A DNA stretch of 64,000 nucleotides from Liolophura sinensis. Its lineage: Eukaryota; Mollusca; Polyplacophora; Chitonida; Chitonidae. Below the pieces are notes generated by a model, which was not told the DNA's origin, made no database searches, and saw nothing but the letters and a program-made list of their open reading frames with translations. Positions 1-11,901 of this stretch are shown here, piece after piece (within the stretch, counting starts at the first letter, position 1; each line of letters begins with the position of its first letter). Both the position numbers and the translations under genes were made by a program. Location of the stretch: assembly GCF_032854445.1 (NCBI RefSeq), contig NC_088307.1:27444547-27508546 (forward strand). Direction: 5' to 3'.

Positions 1-143
1 CTGATCCATCAGTTCAGCACCAGAGGTTTTCCTGGAGGTCACAGGCATTCCCGTTTCTGATCATCAACTCTGTGAATCCATATAGCAAGGAAGAGCTTCC
101 ATTGCGCACCAAACTAGATCAGGAAAGAGATCAATACCCCGCC

Positions 144-1078
144 AATCTCAACTGTAACTGGAAACTGACCGGTGTTCCCAACAAGTAGAAAACATTAAGC
201 TTTAACCGACTGGAAATCGAGTTCTCTGGCCCCGATTGTCTGTATGACAGGATAGATGTCTGGGGTAAGAAGGGGTTAAATAACTCTCATGATGACAAAC
301 TGTTGGCGAGACTTTGTGGATGTCATCACCCATGGACCATGGCCACTTTTTTCACAGAAGTCCGCCAATCTTTTATCACGGATAGATTGGATAGCATAGG
401 TGGTTTTCTGATCGGCTTTAAACTGGATGCCCTGGTCTCTTGTTACCCAGTGGCAGTTTGGAAGAGTCAAGTGAAATTATATCCCCAGACAAAAGCCTTC
501 TCTGGATTAGACATAGACGGTAGTGTGAGGCTTAGGTGGAAGTTCAGGACGCTCCCAGGATTTGCCATACAAATTCAAATAGAGGAGACTTCCCTTTACG
601 ATATATTATATTATGATGGCCCTGACTTAACATTTCAGAAAGCGCGGATCCGGGGGAATACTGTATCTTTGGACGGGTTCCATCTTGTAGCAGTGATTGA
701 TGTTTCCAACCCTGCCAACATGAAACATTCCATGCTTATACTGGCTTTGCTATGTATGACGGGGAAATGACACCGGCGAACCTGATTGGACCATTCTGTG
801 ACACAAATCCTTCTTATCTGCACACTGTAGCAAATCTCTTCATCAGCTCATCTCTGTACCTGTCAGTGTTTTATGATTATACAAAGCTTTCTGTCCCTGA
901 AAGTATGTCGATGAAATCGAAAGAACTTCTGTTTTCGATATGCACAGGATTTACCCTAAGCGAAAGATTACCACCAGTAAAATTATACACAACAAATCAC
1001 TTCTGCGTGAGGGTTAACATGACAGATTCTCTGTGGAACATCAGCATTGGATATAACGAAACCGCACACACTGCGTAA
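144..1078 (+). other. CUB-like domains of the receptor remnant
   Basis: The first unit starts with NCNWKL and has the CUB signature of aromatic and hydrophobic beta strands around the DCLYDRIDVW motif, but carries TAG at 186-188. A second unit follows from about 430 (LYDILYYDGP) and needs a frame change near 740-750 to continue as MYDGEMTPANLIGPFCD, then SSSLYLSVFYDYTK, which resembles the last CUB strands. Assignment rests on pattern only and the boundaries are approximate. From 1,090 to 1,700 there is a further Cys-rich stretch in mixed frames, probably more decayed ectodomain. Confidence 0.55.
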
Positions 1079-1736
1079 AGGTTCAAATACTACGATACTT
1101 CACAAGCAAGAGGGATATCAAGATATCTTTCACGGGGACGTTTAGCTACAGGGTCTGCAGGCGTTGGGACATCCATGATCCCTGTGACCACTCTGAATGT
1201 TCCACAGTCTCCAACCTTGAAACAAAGGAAAGATGTACCGATAGAACGTTCCTTAGAAACGAAGAAAGAGAAGTTATCATTCCTGTCTCCACCAGTAGTG
1301 GATGGCCTCAACGATACGTCCGAATTGATCTTGGTTCTGTTTCGAGTGATCAGTGTGGCTTCATTACAAAATGCTCTGCAGAAAAATGTACACATTTACA
1401 ATGCCGTGTGGTACATTGTTGCCTGAATCACCAGTACAAAAATGTGTTTATGAGCTTCCCATGCCTAAAACATCAACAGATCACTATTGGCATCTGATTT
1501 ATTATCTACCTTAGGAAGGGAGTTGTCTAGATATTGTAGAACGCCATAAGAGCCTTAACGTCAAGCTATCAACTTGGATCCATGATGTTACGTTCGGACA
1601 TGAGCCATATAATATCTATTTGATGAAAGGCACTGACTTGATCTTAGCGATTTATGCTAATTTAATACACATTGATTTTGAGACCCTGATAATTGATATC
1701 AAAAGATGGGCCAAACAAAATGGAATGAAGGCTGCC

Positions 1737-2757
1737 ACATACTCCAAGACGGCTGCTACACGTTTACCTATCACGCCATGTCCACGTCATCGCTCGCCGC
1801 TCAGGACACGTGTTCAAAACGCGGTGGCTATTTGGTCAGTATAAATACCGTAAAGGAATTACAATTGTTGAAGAAAGCCCTTTCCAGTTTTTGGTTCGAG
1901 TCGTTTTACGGCAATGGCCGTGGATTGATCTATAATGGTCTACAGAACAAGGTAAGAGAGAGAATAGGTGGATTAAGCCCCAGGAATGTTTGTTATAAAC
2001 GCCAAGACAGAAACATGATCGTTTCTTTGAAATCAATTTGGAAAGTAATTTTATCTGTCATCGGGTACATGCATGTAGCAAACTGCAAAGTAGTACATAC
2101 ACATGCGATGACAGAGCTAAAGTCACGGTTTACACACATACCAATTTATGTACAAAAACGCACTGATAGGTAAAATAACATTATAACAAGGTGTTATAAC
2201 AAGGTGTACCAATGCTGATCAATGGAGAATGACTAATAAGTGATAGCATGAGACATGTATGTACCCAGTGGTGTCCAAAAATCATTTTGCTAAAAGAAGG
2301 GCTGTGGATGGCAACAACGTAATTGTTCTTATTTCGAGGTTAGGATCAGTGGAACTGTGATCATAACAAATATTGTGAAAATAACACACAACGGTATATG
2401 TTCAAAGTTTCCGGAAGGTATGAATTATGATATGCAACTGATAATACGTGTGTATAAATTATATTTAAAACTGAAATGCTTTGAATCCTTTTCTCGATGC
2501 TATCGTTTCAGGCCGATGGTTTTCGCAGGGAAGAGGGAAGTCCTCTCACATTCACAGATTGGTATTATCCACTTGGCGAAGACACGTTGCCGTATGGTCC
2601 GGATCCACCCATTGATCATCGACTCTTTCAACCTGTGACGGATCCATCCCAGAAATGTGTAGCTATGGTTCCGGCTAACCAGTCTACAAATTGGCGCAAA
2701 GTCAACTGTTACAGGTCTCACTTCTCCTCGGCAGTTTACAGCCTGTGTGAGTACAAC
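1737..2757 (+). other. C-type lectin-like domain split by one phase-0 intron
   Basis: The first half (1,737-1,951) reads GCYTFTYHAMS and then the classic ACSKRGGYLVSINTxxE-type start, written here as DTCSKRGGYLVSI. It ends with AAG before gtaaga at 1,952. The second half resumes after ...tttcag at 2,512 in matching phase and holds FTDWYYP, KCVAMVP, W, NCY and the closing YSLCEYN, which are the conserved second-half positions of the fold. This is the best preserved part of the gene: both splice sites are canonical and no stop interrupts it. No calcium-binding EPN or QPD motif is visible, so sugar binding is not predicted. Confidence 0.75.
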
Positions 2758-2814
2758 ACCACGAGATCTACTCGGCACAAGGGCAGCCAAAATGCAATTC
2801 CAATGTCACAACCG

Positions 2815-3012
2815 GCATATCGCTGTCAAGAAGGTTGGAGTTATGTTTTCAACACCTGCTTGTTGTTGCTGACAAGATCCATCCTTAATCCCCAGATAGA
2901 CTATAATTCACTCAGTGTTGCTAATGAGCACTGTAACGTGCAAGGGGGGAGACTTTCTAATATAGACCAAATTGCCATGGACCGACTACTTTCTGACCTC
3001 CAGAGGGATTAG
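2815..3012 (+). other. Start of a second C-type lectin domain, truncated by stop
   Basis: YRCQEGWSYVFNTCLLLL and then EHCNVQGGRLSNID match the first half of a second lectin fold. The frame closes at TAG (3,010-3,012), and no second half is found before the LDLa modules begin about 150 bp later, so the domain is incomplete. Confidence 0.6.
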
Positions 3013-3159
3013 CCTCGATATGGATGGCTGCTGGATGAGGCATTCATCCGGTAAGACTGAGCGTGTTCCATTGTCACGTCGCCATAGTATGTATGCCTTT
3101 TTTTACCTTCGATGGGCCTGCATCTGTAAAATGGAACCTGTTGAGATTGTACGTAGTTA

Positions 3160-3995
3160 CCCACAATTCTCCTGTCGTGGCGGCACCTGCTTACATCCGG
3201 ACCGTGTCTGCGACTTGCGCAGAGACTGCCCACAGGGTGACGATGAATGGAACTGTGATCTGTTCATAACTAACCAGTTCAGGTGTGATAATGGTCAGAA
3301 TGTCTCTGCAAGTAACAGATGCGACTTCCATATTGATTGTTTAGACTTAAGTGACGAAGTTAACTGTGTTCACCGAAACTGTTCTGAAAATGAACAGCGC
3401 TGTAATAATGGTCAGTGTGTTTCTGTAGCGATTATGGTGTGATGAGAAAGCCGACTGTATTGATGGCTCAGACGAGGAGAATTGTGACTACGAGCGGAAT
3501 TGTAAGGGATGAAATGTCCTGTGGATGGATGTGTCATGCCAAATGCTGTTGCCGACTTACAACCGGACTGTCCCGATAAAACCCAGGCTGACGAAACCTT
3601 CTATGCCTATTTAGGTTTTGATTGCTTTGGACGTCTTAATGAAGTTCGTTGTCATGAACGCCATTCAAAGTGTTACCCTGCTGATAAAACTTGTGTTTAC
3701 GATCACGACGTGTATGGTCACCTAAAATACTGCCGAAATGCCCCACTTAAAATATTGTGAGGAGTTTGAGTGCCCGGATATGTTCAAGTGTCCGAAATCT
3801 TACTACATCCAATACCATAAAGTCTGTGATGACGTGAAGGATTGTGTGAGAGGAGAAGACGAGTCAGGCTGTGATGAGAATCCTTGCCCTGGAAAACTAA
3901 GATGTGGCTCAACATCTCAGTGTGTCTCACAGGCGAATGTTTGTGATGGGGTGATCAACTGTAAGCAAGATTGGTCAGACGAAAGATTTTGTGAT
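3160..3995 (+). other. LDL-receptor class A module array
   Basis: Five six-Cys modules are readable: FSCRGGTCLHPDRVCDLRRD, FRCDNGQNVSASNRCDFHID (ending DLSDEVNC), a third from 3,385 whose frame breaks near 3,430 and resumes as CDEKADCIDGSDEENC, then FKCPKSYYIQYHKVCDDVKD and LRCGSTSQCVSQANVCDGVI. Most keep the acidic DxSDE calcium-cage motif. A less regular Cys-rich block lies between about 3,510 and 3,740, and another frame change is needed near 3,740. Confidence 0.85.
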
Positions 3996-3999
3996 TTGC

Positions 4000-5051
4000 T
4001 CTATTTTTCATGCCCTCTAAATTGCACTTGTATTGGATATTCAATCAACTGTAATAATAAAGAATTGCAAAACATTTCTGATATTGACATCATGACAAAT
4101 GTCCGGGTTCTTCATCTTGGACAAAATAACATCTTTTTATCCAACGTTACCCTGGGAATTTTTTCCCTACTTCTCACAAGTTTACCTCCCGTAAAATAAC
4201 ATAAAATATATACCTCTCGAAGCCTTTATTAACACTCCTAACCTATTGGTTTTAGACTTGAGGGACAACGACATAGCTGTCATTCCGGCCTTTGTATTCG
4301 TGGGCCTGATGAACTTAAATGTCTGGAATTACAGGGCAACCCTATCCACAAAATAACCTCAGGGAGTTTTCATGGCCTTTCGCCTCTGTCGAGGCTTAAC
4401 CTCAGCGGAATATTGTCAACAGAGTTAGGTCCCCTTTCCTTCGCAGTCCGGAATAATCTTAAGTCACTTGACGTTTCCAATAACAAGATATATAATCTAT
4501 CCTCAGACACCTTTGCCTCTCTTCCACATCTGGAACTGCTACTACTAGAAAACCACTCTCTGGAGCTGCCAAATGGGGGCAGCTTACAAAATCTAAGTGT
4601 GAGTACATTAAAGATGGATTCGTACAAATTCTGTTATGTGGTTGGCGATAATGTTCATTTCTGTTTTCCGGCAGTGCGAGATTCCAGCTTGTGTTCAGAT
4701 TTGCTTTCTAGTGACGGTCTTCGTGTCGTTGTTGAAGCAATTGGGATAATATCATTAGTTGGCAACATTGTCGTCATTTTCTGGAGACTACATAAGCAGT
4801 TATCTGGCGTTCCATCCGTGTTGGTGTTTAATCTAAGCATTTCTGATCTCCTGATAGGACTGTATCTTGCAGCTCTAATGCTAACAAGCCTCATGTGCGT
4901 TTTGGGTCATCCTGTCGACAGAGGGATGGCGTCTGTACCAGCATCATTATTCTTACCACTGAATTCGGCTCTCAATCCCTATCTGTTTACAGTAAGTACC
5001 TGGAAGCATAATCCCTTTTTGCAAAAAGACAAAGGGCTGACTTCATTCTGA
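4000..5051 (+). other. LRR stalk and truncated 7TM domain
   Basis: SCPLNCTCIGYSINC is an LRR N-cap. Leucine-rich repeats follow (VRVLHLGQNNIF, LLVLDLRDNDIAVI, LELQGNPIHKI, LKSLDVSNNKIYNL) with frame changes near 4,190 and 4,320. From about 4,715 TM1 appears (GIISLVGNIVVIFW, the GN motif), then TM2 (VFNLSISDLLIGLYLAALM, the NLxxxD motif). The sequence then runs directly through GHPVDRG into SLFLPLNSALNPYLFTV, which is TM7 with NPxxF. TM3 to TM6, with the DRY-equivalent and the loops, are absent; in this family that section would take about 150-170 residues. A receptor built like this could not adopt the 7TM fold. Confidence 0.8.
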
Positions 5052-6838
5052 GACATTCACTCGTCCCAGGAATGAGCACCGGAGCTACATATTCAGATTC
5101 ACTGATACTATATATTTAGACTAGAAGCGAGTGCTGATATAACTCTATGTTATCACCACTGAACTGGGTCGTCATGGTTACACTCCAAGTCACCCGAACA
5201 TGTATGGCAACCAAATTTCCCTAATAAGTTGCCCGAATAACCCCAAATTTGCATGTACTCGGTTTTGTAGTATTAAAGTGCTTCCTCAAATGGCGTTAAT
5301 GAATAACAAATTCGCTGATAACGGACCACACACATTCACGAGGAATGTAACAACTGTTCGAACATCATGTGGATTTGTGGCGTATCAGACATTTTAAGTG
5401 CGTTATACACTTGGGCGGAATGTCGCCGATGTCACCTCCAGCAAGTAATATGGATCGCGTGACGATAAAAGCAGACAATCCAGAGTTATTCGTCGAGCAA
5501 AATGGAGCACGTAATAGTCACGTCTATATATTCTGACATACCATAACTTATATTACAAAAATACCAAAAAAGCTATGTTATTCTTTTTATTGATGGGTTG
5601 GCATTTAGGAAAATGTATTTTGAGAAATGCAAACCTCTCTCTCTGACTTCGTTTGAGATTCAGATCGTTTGATCAAGACGAGAGCGCTCACCCAGAGTTG
5701 ATCCATCGACAGACTGACGGCTCGTACATGGCTTACCCCAGCGCTCAAATAAACTTCCAACGCTTTATAAGGTCTACGATATTTTATCTATACGACCTTA
5801 TTGTAGCGGCCTTATTGTAATGTACACTTGTTTGAGACATTTGGTCAGTAATTTGGAAAGAGAGGGCAAAGGTAAAAAGAAGTCCTGGATCTATCTTTAA
5901 GCAGGGATCCTGTCAAATCGCACGAGATCCAATATGTACGCTATATATGTACGAGTTTCTGGCAGTGTACGTATTTACTGTGATCGAGCAATTTTACTGA
6001 CACAGGATATATTTTAACGCTTGATTGCTACCTTCAACACGTACACTGTAGGCCTACATTTGAGCTCTAAATACATTTTTAAATCTAGCGCCATAGTGTA
6101 TTTTAGCTGAATTCATTTACGTGTATGATTATTTCAGTTGATTTTAAGCAGTTTTCCAATTTTTAGCCAGGACTGTGATCTTTACCGACCGTCAGATTGG
6201 GCTAACGCCCACACAACCGTCGTCCACCGCTTATTGTCCTCAAGGTCGCACAAGTAGTGAAAACGGGTGAATGAACAAAATGCCTGTCCAAGGCTGGGTT
6301 CAAACCCTTGCCTCGTGTGCCCTAGATTTCGTACTGACACCTACATGTGTAGAGACAATACGATACACTCGAAATAGGGGTTACATGGCTTAACTAAGGC
6401 CACCCGCTGATAGTCTCTCTCAGTTAGGGGACAGACTTACGTATCAGCATAGCCTGAACAACTGGCAAATGAAACCTGATCTTACAATTTACATGTAACG
6501 TCATTTCTGAATTTTTACTCCATGTCAAAGAAACGTGAATGAAGCGATACAATAACGCCCTGTTCTGACGGAGTTGTTTCCCTTGAATCACCAAAGACCA
6601 TTTATTTATACATGTGTAATACTCAATAAAAAGCGTGGCTAGTTGTTATTCCACCCCATCACTATACATTTAGTCGGACATTGCCACATTATACATTTAG
6701 TCGGACATTGCCAATATTTGAGGATTTAGTCATAAGTGCACATGTAATGTGATTTTAACTTCACCATTTGATTTAGGTTTATTGATGATTACGAGTGTAT
6801 GCCTCGTTAAAAATATATGTGATATTGCCTGAGGGATA
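5052..6838. other. Non-coding stretch
   Basis: No exon with splice signals or recognisable motif was found. There are a few short chance reading frames. The phrase TACATTTAGTCGGACATTGCC occurs twice near 6,664-6,715. Confidence 0.5.
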
Positions 6839-6865
6839 TTGCCTGAGGATCAAAATTACGGTGCC

Positions 6866-7352
6866 GGGCTCGTGGATTTGTGTCTGGCTCGTGGACTTGT
6901 GTCTGGATCGTGGACTTGTGTCTTGATCGTGGACTTGTCCCTGGCCCATGGACTTGTCCCTGGCTGGTGGACTTGTGTATGGATTGTGGATTTGTGTCTG
7001 GCTCGTGGGCTTGTGGCTGGCTCGTGGACGTGTGTGGATTGTGGATTTGTGTCTGGCTTGTGGGTTTGTGTCTGGCTCACGGACTTGTGTGTGGATTGTG
7101 GTCTTGTGCCTGGATCGTGGACTTTCGTCTGGATCGTGGACTTGTGTCTGGCTAGTGGACTTGTGTCTGGCTCGTGGTTTTGTCTGGCCCGTGGACTTGT
7201 GTCTGGCCCGTCTGGCTCGTGATCTTGTATCTGGCTCGTGGACTTGTGTCTGGATAGTGGACTTGTGTCTGGTTCGTGGACTTTTGTCTCGATTATGGAC
7301 TTGTGTCCGTCTCGTGGGCTTGTCTCTGGCTCGTGGAGTTGTCCCTGGCTCG
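6866..7352 (+). repeat. 19-bp minisatellite, about 26 copies
   Basis: The unit GTGGACTTGTGTCTGGCTC (19 bp, variants with GGATC or GGCCC) repeats head to tail. Because 19 is not a multiple of three and the unit lacks stops, each forward frame stays open through a 57-bp, 19-codon super-period, which explains the long overlapping pseudo-reading frames rich in W, C, G and L. Confidence 0.9.
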
Positions 7353-7504
7353 TAGATTCATCCATACCATTGGATCATAGGCCCAGGATGTCGTGGAGAT
7401 TTTGTCACATGTGTATTATAACGGAGCAAGCCGAAAGTCTTTGAACTGTCTTTTGTAGCCTTTCTTAAGAGAAAACATATATTAGTTTATATTAATGGAA
7501 CTTG

Positions 7505-7652
7505 CACTCTTGTCTGTTTTACGCTCTTTAAAATAGCTTGTCTGTTTGACTTTTCTTACATTAGCTTGTCTGTTTTACGTTTTTTTTTACAATAGTTTGT
7601 CTGATTTACGTTTATTTTGTTTACAATAGCTTGTTTGTTTTAGTGCTTATTT
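7505..7652 (+). repeat. Degenerate tandem repeat of about 37 bp
   Basis: The phrase AGCTTGTCTGTTTTACG with a T-rich spacer recurs four to five times just 5' of a SINE. Confidence 0.6.
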
Positions 7653-7654
7653 TG

Positions 7655-7926
7655 CAGGACTCGTGGCAAAGGTGGTAAGCACGCCAGTGAGACGCAATAA
7701 CACAGGTGTCTCTCACCAATGCGGTCACTCTGAGCGCAAATTCAGCTCAAACCGGTTTCCTCTCCAATCTTACGTCAGAAAGTTCTCCAGGAACCGGCGG
7801 ATGGTCGAGAGTTTTCTCTTCGTTCCCTGCCCGGTTTCCTCCCACCATAAAGCTGGCCACCGTCGTATTAGTGAAATATTCTAGAGTAAGGCGTAAAACA
7901 TCAATCAAATCAAAATAAATAAATAA
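7655..7926 (+). mobile_element. tRNA-headed SINE (family 1), diverged full-length copy
   Basis: The family-1 consensus, seen across the window, has a tRNA-like head with A-box TGGCTCAGTCGG and B-box GTTCAAGTCC, a conserved body (GGATGGTCGTGGGTTT, CCCACCATAATGCTGGCC, GTGAAATATTCTTGAGTA) and a tail CAATCAAATAAATAAAT. This copy has a diverged head and an AAATAAAT tail. Confidence 0.8.
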
Positions 7927-8889
7927 ATTTATAATATATAATCCAATATATATGTGGGTATGATCAATTCCATGCAACTTGTTCACTTACGCTAATTTTT
8001 CAACTTGTATTCTGCCATATAAATTGTGTACTGCGTGAAAGAAGGTTTGAGGATCACACAGCTGATCCAGGAATGCTAGGAAAACTAATTTTAAATACAC
8101 AGTGGGGCTCCCTATTAGGACTGATATTTGGAGTGTTGATTTCAAGAAATTCTTTAAAATTCAAACAGCAGATATGGACAATCGTGGGTATATTTTTAAG
8201 CATTTGTTGTCACTTTTTTTATAGTCTCTTTGGTCAAGTGCTTTGAAACAAAAAAACATACAGAAAACTTGAATCAATTTCAATTTAGTTTTAGAATGTT
8301 ATGATTTAAGTTTTGAAATTATTTTGTAGCACAATTTGAATGAACTTTTTTTAATTTCATAAAAAATGTAAGTATATAAAAATGTCTCGGTTCGTTTTCT
8401 TATGTTGAATTGAAGAAATCTATTGAATCTATTGCTGATTTCAAGAGTGAACGTACCTATGTAAATATACATATCAGAAAACGTAATAAATTTCTGCTTT
8501 AACACCTTGAGTTATGGGCTAATAGATCACGTGGTCTGTCCTGTTCGGTCGGCTCAATGCCATACCTGTTAGAAGCAAATTTGGATTTACTGTACATATT
8601 AACAGCAGTCTGAAATTATTTTTTTGTTACTACTGATAATGTAAAACATGTCACGTATGCTACCTGTACATTTTATGACAAGATACTTAGTGAAATTTTA
8701 ATAGCTATCACATTTTCCCTGTTGGTTCATTATCATGATCTCAGTTACCCGTCACGTGGTATTGGCCAAATACACGTACGGAATATCAAGTCAAAAACTC
8801 CAAGCTTACGTGATGTGGTCGTCACGCTCCACATGTCCTGTGCTCCTGGACATTTCTACCCCTGGCATAACGTAATATACGAAAGCAAA

Positions 8890-11853
8890 CTGCTCGCAGT
8901 GAACAAAAACACCCACACACATCCCTGTTACACCAAAATTTGGCTTTGAATGGTTGGTTGGTTGATGTTACTGGTGTCTTCGCCACAAACATTAGAAGGA
9001 TATAAATAAATACTAGCAATACGTGTAAACTGATAGGATTGAATAACAAGTGACAAGAAGTCCACACAGAGGCAGTCAACAGCACAAGGCATGCGCAGAA
9101 TGGCGGTTAAACTGGCACGAGAGGACACACACTGAGAAAAGGTACAAAATGTTCAACAGCGTGTGAAAGAAAAAATTCATAAACTTAAGGAATTTCAAAA
9201 CATTTAAAATTTCTTACCGGGCTCAGGATAAACGACAAGTTTGGGTTAGAACTATCTGCAATAATTCACACAGACAGAAACGGTATCATCGATTAGCACA
9301 CTTCTGACGGTGTAATAGAAAATGTGAGAAAGTGTGATATTGTTCAGGAATGATCGGAGTTCGAATCTTTGCCACGTACGTATACAGGTAAAAAAAACTT
9401 GCCTTAAAGAACAACAATAATGGTTGCATTTAGTCCTGACCGCATTTACAAAAAATAGCCCGAGAAAGATATGTCGAAGGGATTGAAGTTATTTACAGCA
9501 GCTTCATGCACTGACATAGCTGATTCCGACAACGGTACCTAACCCGAGCCCCGAAACTCATTGTACACAATAATACATACTTAATGTATAAACTATCATA
9601 CACAGTTTGAAGAGTTCTGAAATTGCAATATTGCTTTCGTTGTTTTTGAATGTTACGACTCTTGCTAAAAAAACCTGGTGCGGTAAGGCGGGGAATCGGC
9701 CCCAGAAAGGTACAATAAGAAAGCACAGTTCTGTACATTTACGAATCAGATATATAAAACTTTGTCGTAGAATTTTAGCAGAGATGATTGATTACTAATA
9801 GCCAAACAATTATGCACTATCGATCCAAAACGAAAATTTTTCTTCAAACGAGGTTTTTTTTTTAAAAAAAATTACTGTATGAAGATCGACGTTAGGCCAA
9901 AAATACTTTTTTTTGAAACTCTCACGTAATGTATTGCCTTGTGTGTCAAATAACACTTTGGCGAGTTCAAAATCAGTGTTATTTCCCGAAATATGTAAGG
10001 CATCCTTCATTGTACAGTGAATAGACGAATCCTCTGTGGAGTACCCGTAGCACATTGACAAAGAGTTCGATTTTTTGTCGTACCTTTTTTTCTTTGGAAA
10101 CATAATTTTGTGTAAGTAAAGATATTGTCTGGTTTGTATTTAACATGTATTTTCATGAAGCAGAATCAATAATTGTTAAGGTGCATGTGGGCTAATATGC
10201 TACACTTGGCCACTAGACCGAAATCGCACGTGAATCCTGCTCGAGAGCCCATTTGGTCGTCTGTCATTAACTTGCCACGCTATATGTAATATGTACCTGA
10301 ATTACAAGGTTGAATATTACAGTCGTTATATAGTTATTTATTTGGTAGGTAAAACATTTATAGAAATTTCGCAAGTTTCATAAATCGCACGCTTGTCATG
10401 TAACAAGAACAGAGGAACGAAACCAAACTGAAAACAAAAGTGACCTCACAAAGGTGTCAATAGTTGCCAATCACGACTACAATCAGTTTTGCTTGTTGAG
10501 GTGTACAGTTTCTTGCACTGGGTCCAGTAACACGTTTTACCATACCAGGTCTTTTGATAATCTATACATATTATGTCGTGTAAATTAATATTAATATTAA
10601 ATTATTAAGACAAAACACAAAACTAGGAATCCTTTTTTGTGAAAATGTACATGAATAGTTCACCTATCTTAATTCATGCCACCGAATGAGCATTATTTTT
10701 CACACCTTCACAAGATTTTCACAGATTTACCTTGGTGTATAACGTTATGTGATAGAGATAGACACACGTTCATCTCTGGAGAGAAGTCTTGTCTTCTGCA
10801 ACTAGCCCCTGTATACTCCGCACAGGTCTGTCCGTAGCGCTGTACACATGAATTTCTTTTCAGAGTAAAGGTGTATATGTGTCAGCAATTAATATTGTTC
10901 AAAAGGCGCCCTTCGAATGTCCAAACAATGAAAACTGTGTTCACTCTGCGCTGGCATTTTTAGGACGACCCACATTCATGAATGAACCTGATATGCCTTT
11001 GAACCGGATCTAATATAGATATATGTTTTACATTTAAAGGCACCCCCAGTTGCATTTGGAAGCCCTCGTAGCCTGGGTTGTCCGTCAGTTTTGGAGTGAA
11101 TAAATAGATAGGCTATTTACTTATGACCAACGGTGTTCTTTTGAAAGGCTTTCAGCTGTATAAAGAGAGGCCCATATCATTTCCATGCCATTCTATTAAG
11201 TTTGATACCATTTAGCAATTTCGTATGTATTCACGTTTTTATGTTTTTATTTGTACTCGGAGGACGATGTCCTCGCTCTATTGAACAAGAGTTTTAAGTC
11301 CGCGACCACCAGCAGTGCCTAACTCAACCCAGAAAGAAAACACAGAAATGAACTGGCCCCCTTTGAAAGCCATACTTGATGTACCCTCAAAGAAAATTGA
11401 TACCATTGGTGGCTCCCAAACCAATCAGGAACTTCTTCCTTATTGACAGCATTTCCATTGGTGGAAGACGAAACATTGAAATAATGGCAGCCAAAATCAA
11501 GATTTGTATAAAAGTCTGACGCAGCAATGGAATTGCACAGCCGCTGCTGGACTGGGTCCAATCTGCGTGAACATTCTGATCACACATCCGGGGAACTGGG
11601 GGACAGCTTCTTGAAACATTGGTTGGAAATAAGCAGGATGACTGGAATGAAAATGGCAGAAAAGTCGGATTCAGGGAAAGTGGTAAGCTAAGCTAAGTTG
11701 AAAATAAAATATATTGGAAAACTGTTTGAAATGATTTAGATCTCTTATTTTCAGTATGCACAGGTCTTACATACATGTAGCGCATACTGACCACATTTGA
11801 TTTATCATTCTGTTTGAACTTCTCATTTGAATCTTTTTGTAGGTTTTCTACAT

Positions 11854-11860
<7 letters not shown>
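8890..11860. repeat. Left copy of an older segmental duplication
   Basis: Blocks of this stretch recur in the same order at 18,880-21,090 (and again at 28,480-30,690): CATTAGAAGGATATAAATAA, the GATCGGAGTTCGAATC block, GGTAAGGCGG.GAATCGGCCC, the block near 10,740 (TGGTGTATAACGTTAT), the CCAAT/TATA promoter block, and first exon MTG(M/L)KMAEKSDS with its intron start. Divergence is visibly higher than between the two 9.4-kb copies, and 9,740-10,630 has no counterpart. This duplication carried the 5' end of a BRICHOS gene. Confidence 0.75.
11421..11514 (+). promoter_or_regulatory. Gene A core promoter (CCAAT and TATA boxes)
   Basis: AAACCAATCAGG places a CCAAT box at 11,421, with an inverted ATTGG at 11,405-11,409. 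TATAAAAG is at 11,507-11,514, about 130 bp upstream of the ATG. The same block, spacing included, precedes the orphan first exons at 20,863 and 30,468. Conservation between diverged copies supports function. Confidence 0.6.

Positions 11861-11901
<41 letters not shown>

Larger units (their letters stand above)
130..5051 (+). pseudogene. GRL101-like receptor (CUB/CTLD/LDLa/LRR/7TM), decayed
   Basis: The domain order matches the leucine-rich-repeat GPCRs of the snail GRL101 type, which are surface receptors with an LDLa/LRR ectodomain and a rhodopsin-like 7TM. Reading left to right there are CUB-like segments, a C-type lectin domain split by an intron, part of a second one, about five LDLa modules, a Cys-flanked LRR start, leucine-rich repeats, and a 7TM remnant ending in TAA at about 5,050. 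The reading frame is broken: an in-frame TAG at 186-188 inside the first CUB, frame changes near 740, 3,430, 3,740, 4,190 and 4,320, and a TAG at 3,010-3,012 inside lectin domain 2. The 7TM part jumps from TM2 to TM7. The family call is firm; that the gene is dead is inferred from the number of independent lesions, since an unpolished assembly could explain single frameshifts but not the missing helices. The true 5' end lies outside the window. Confidence 0.8.
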
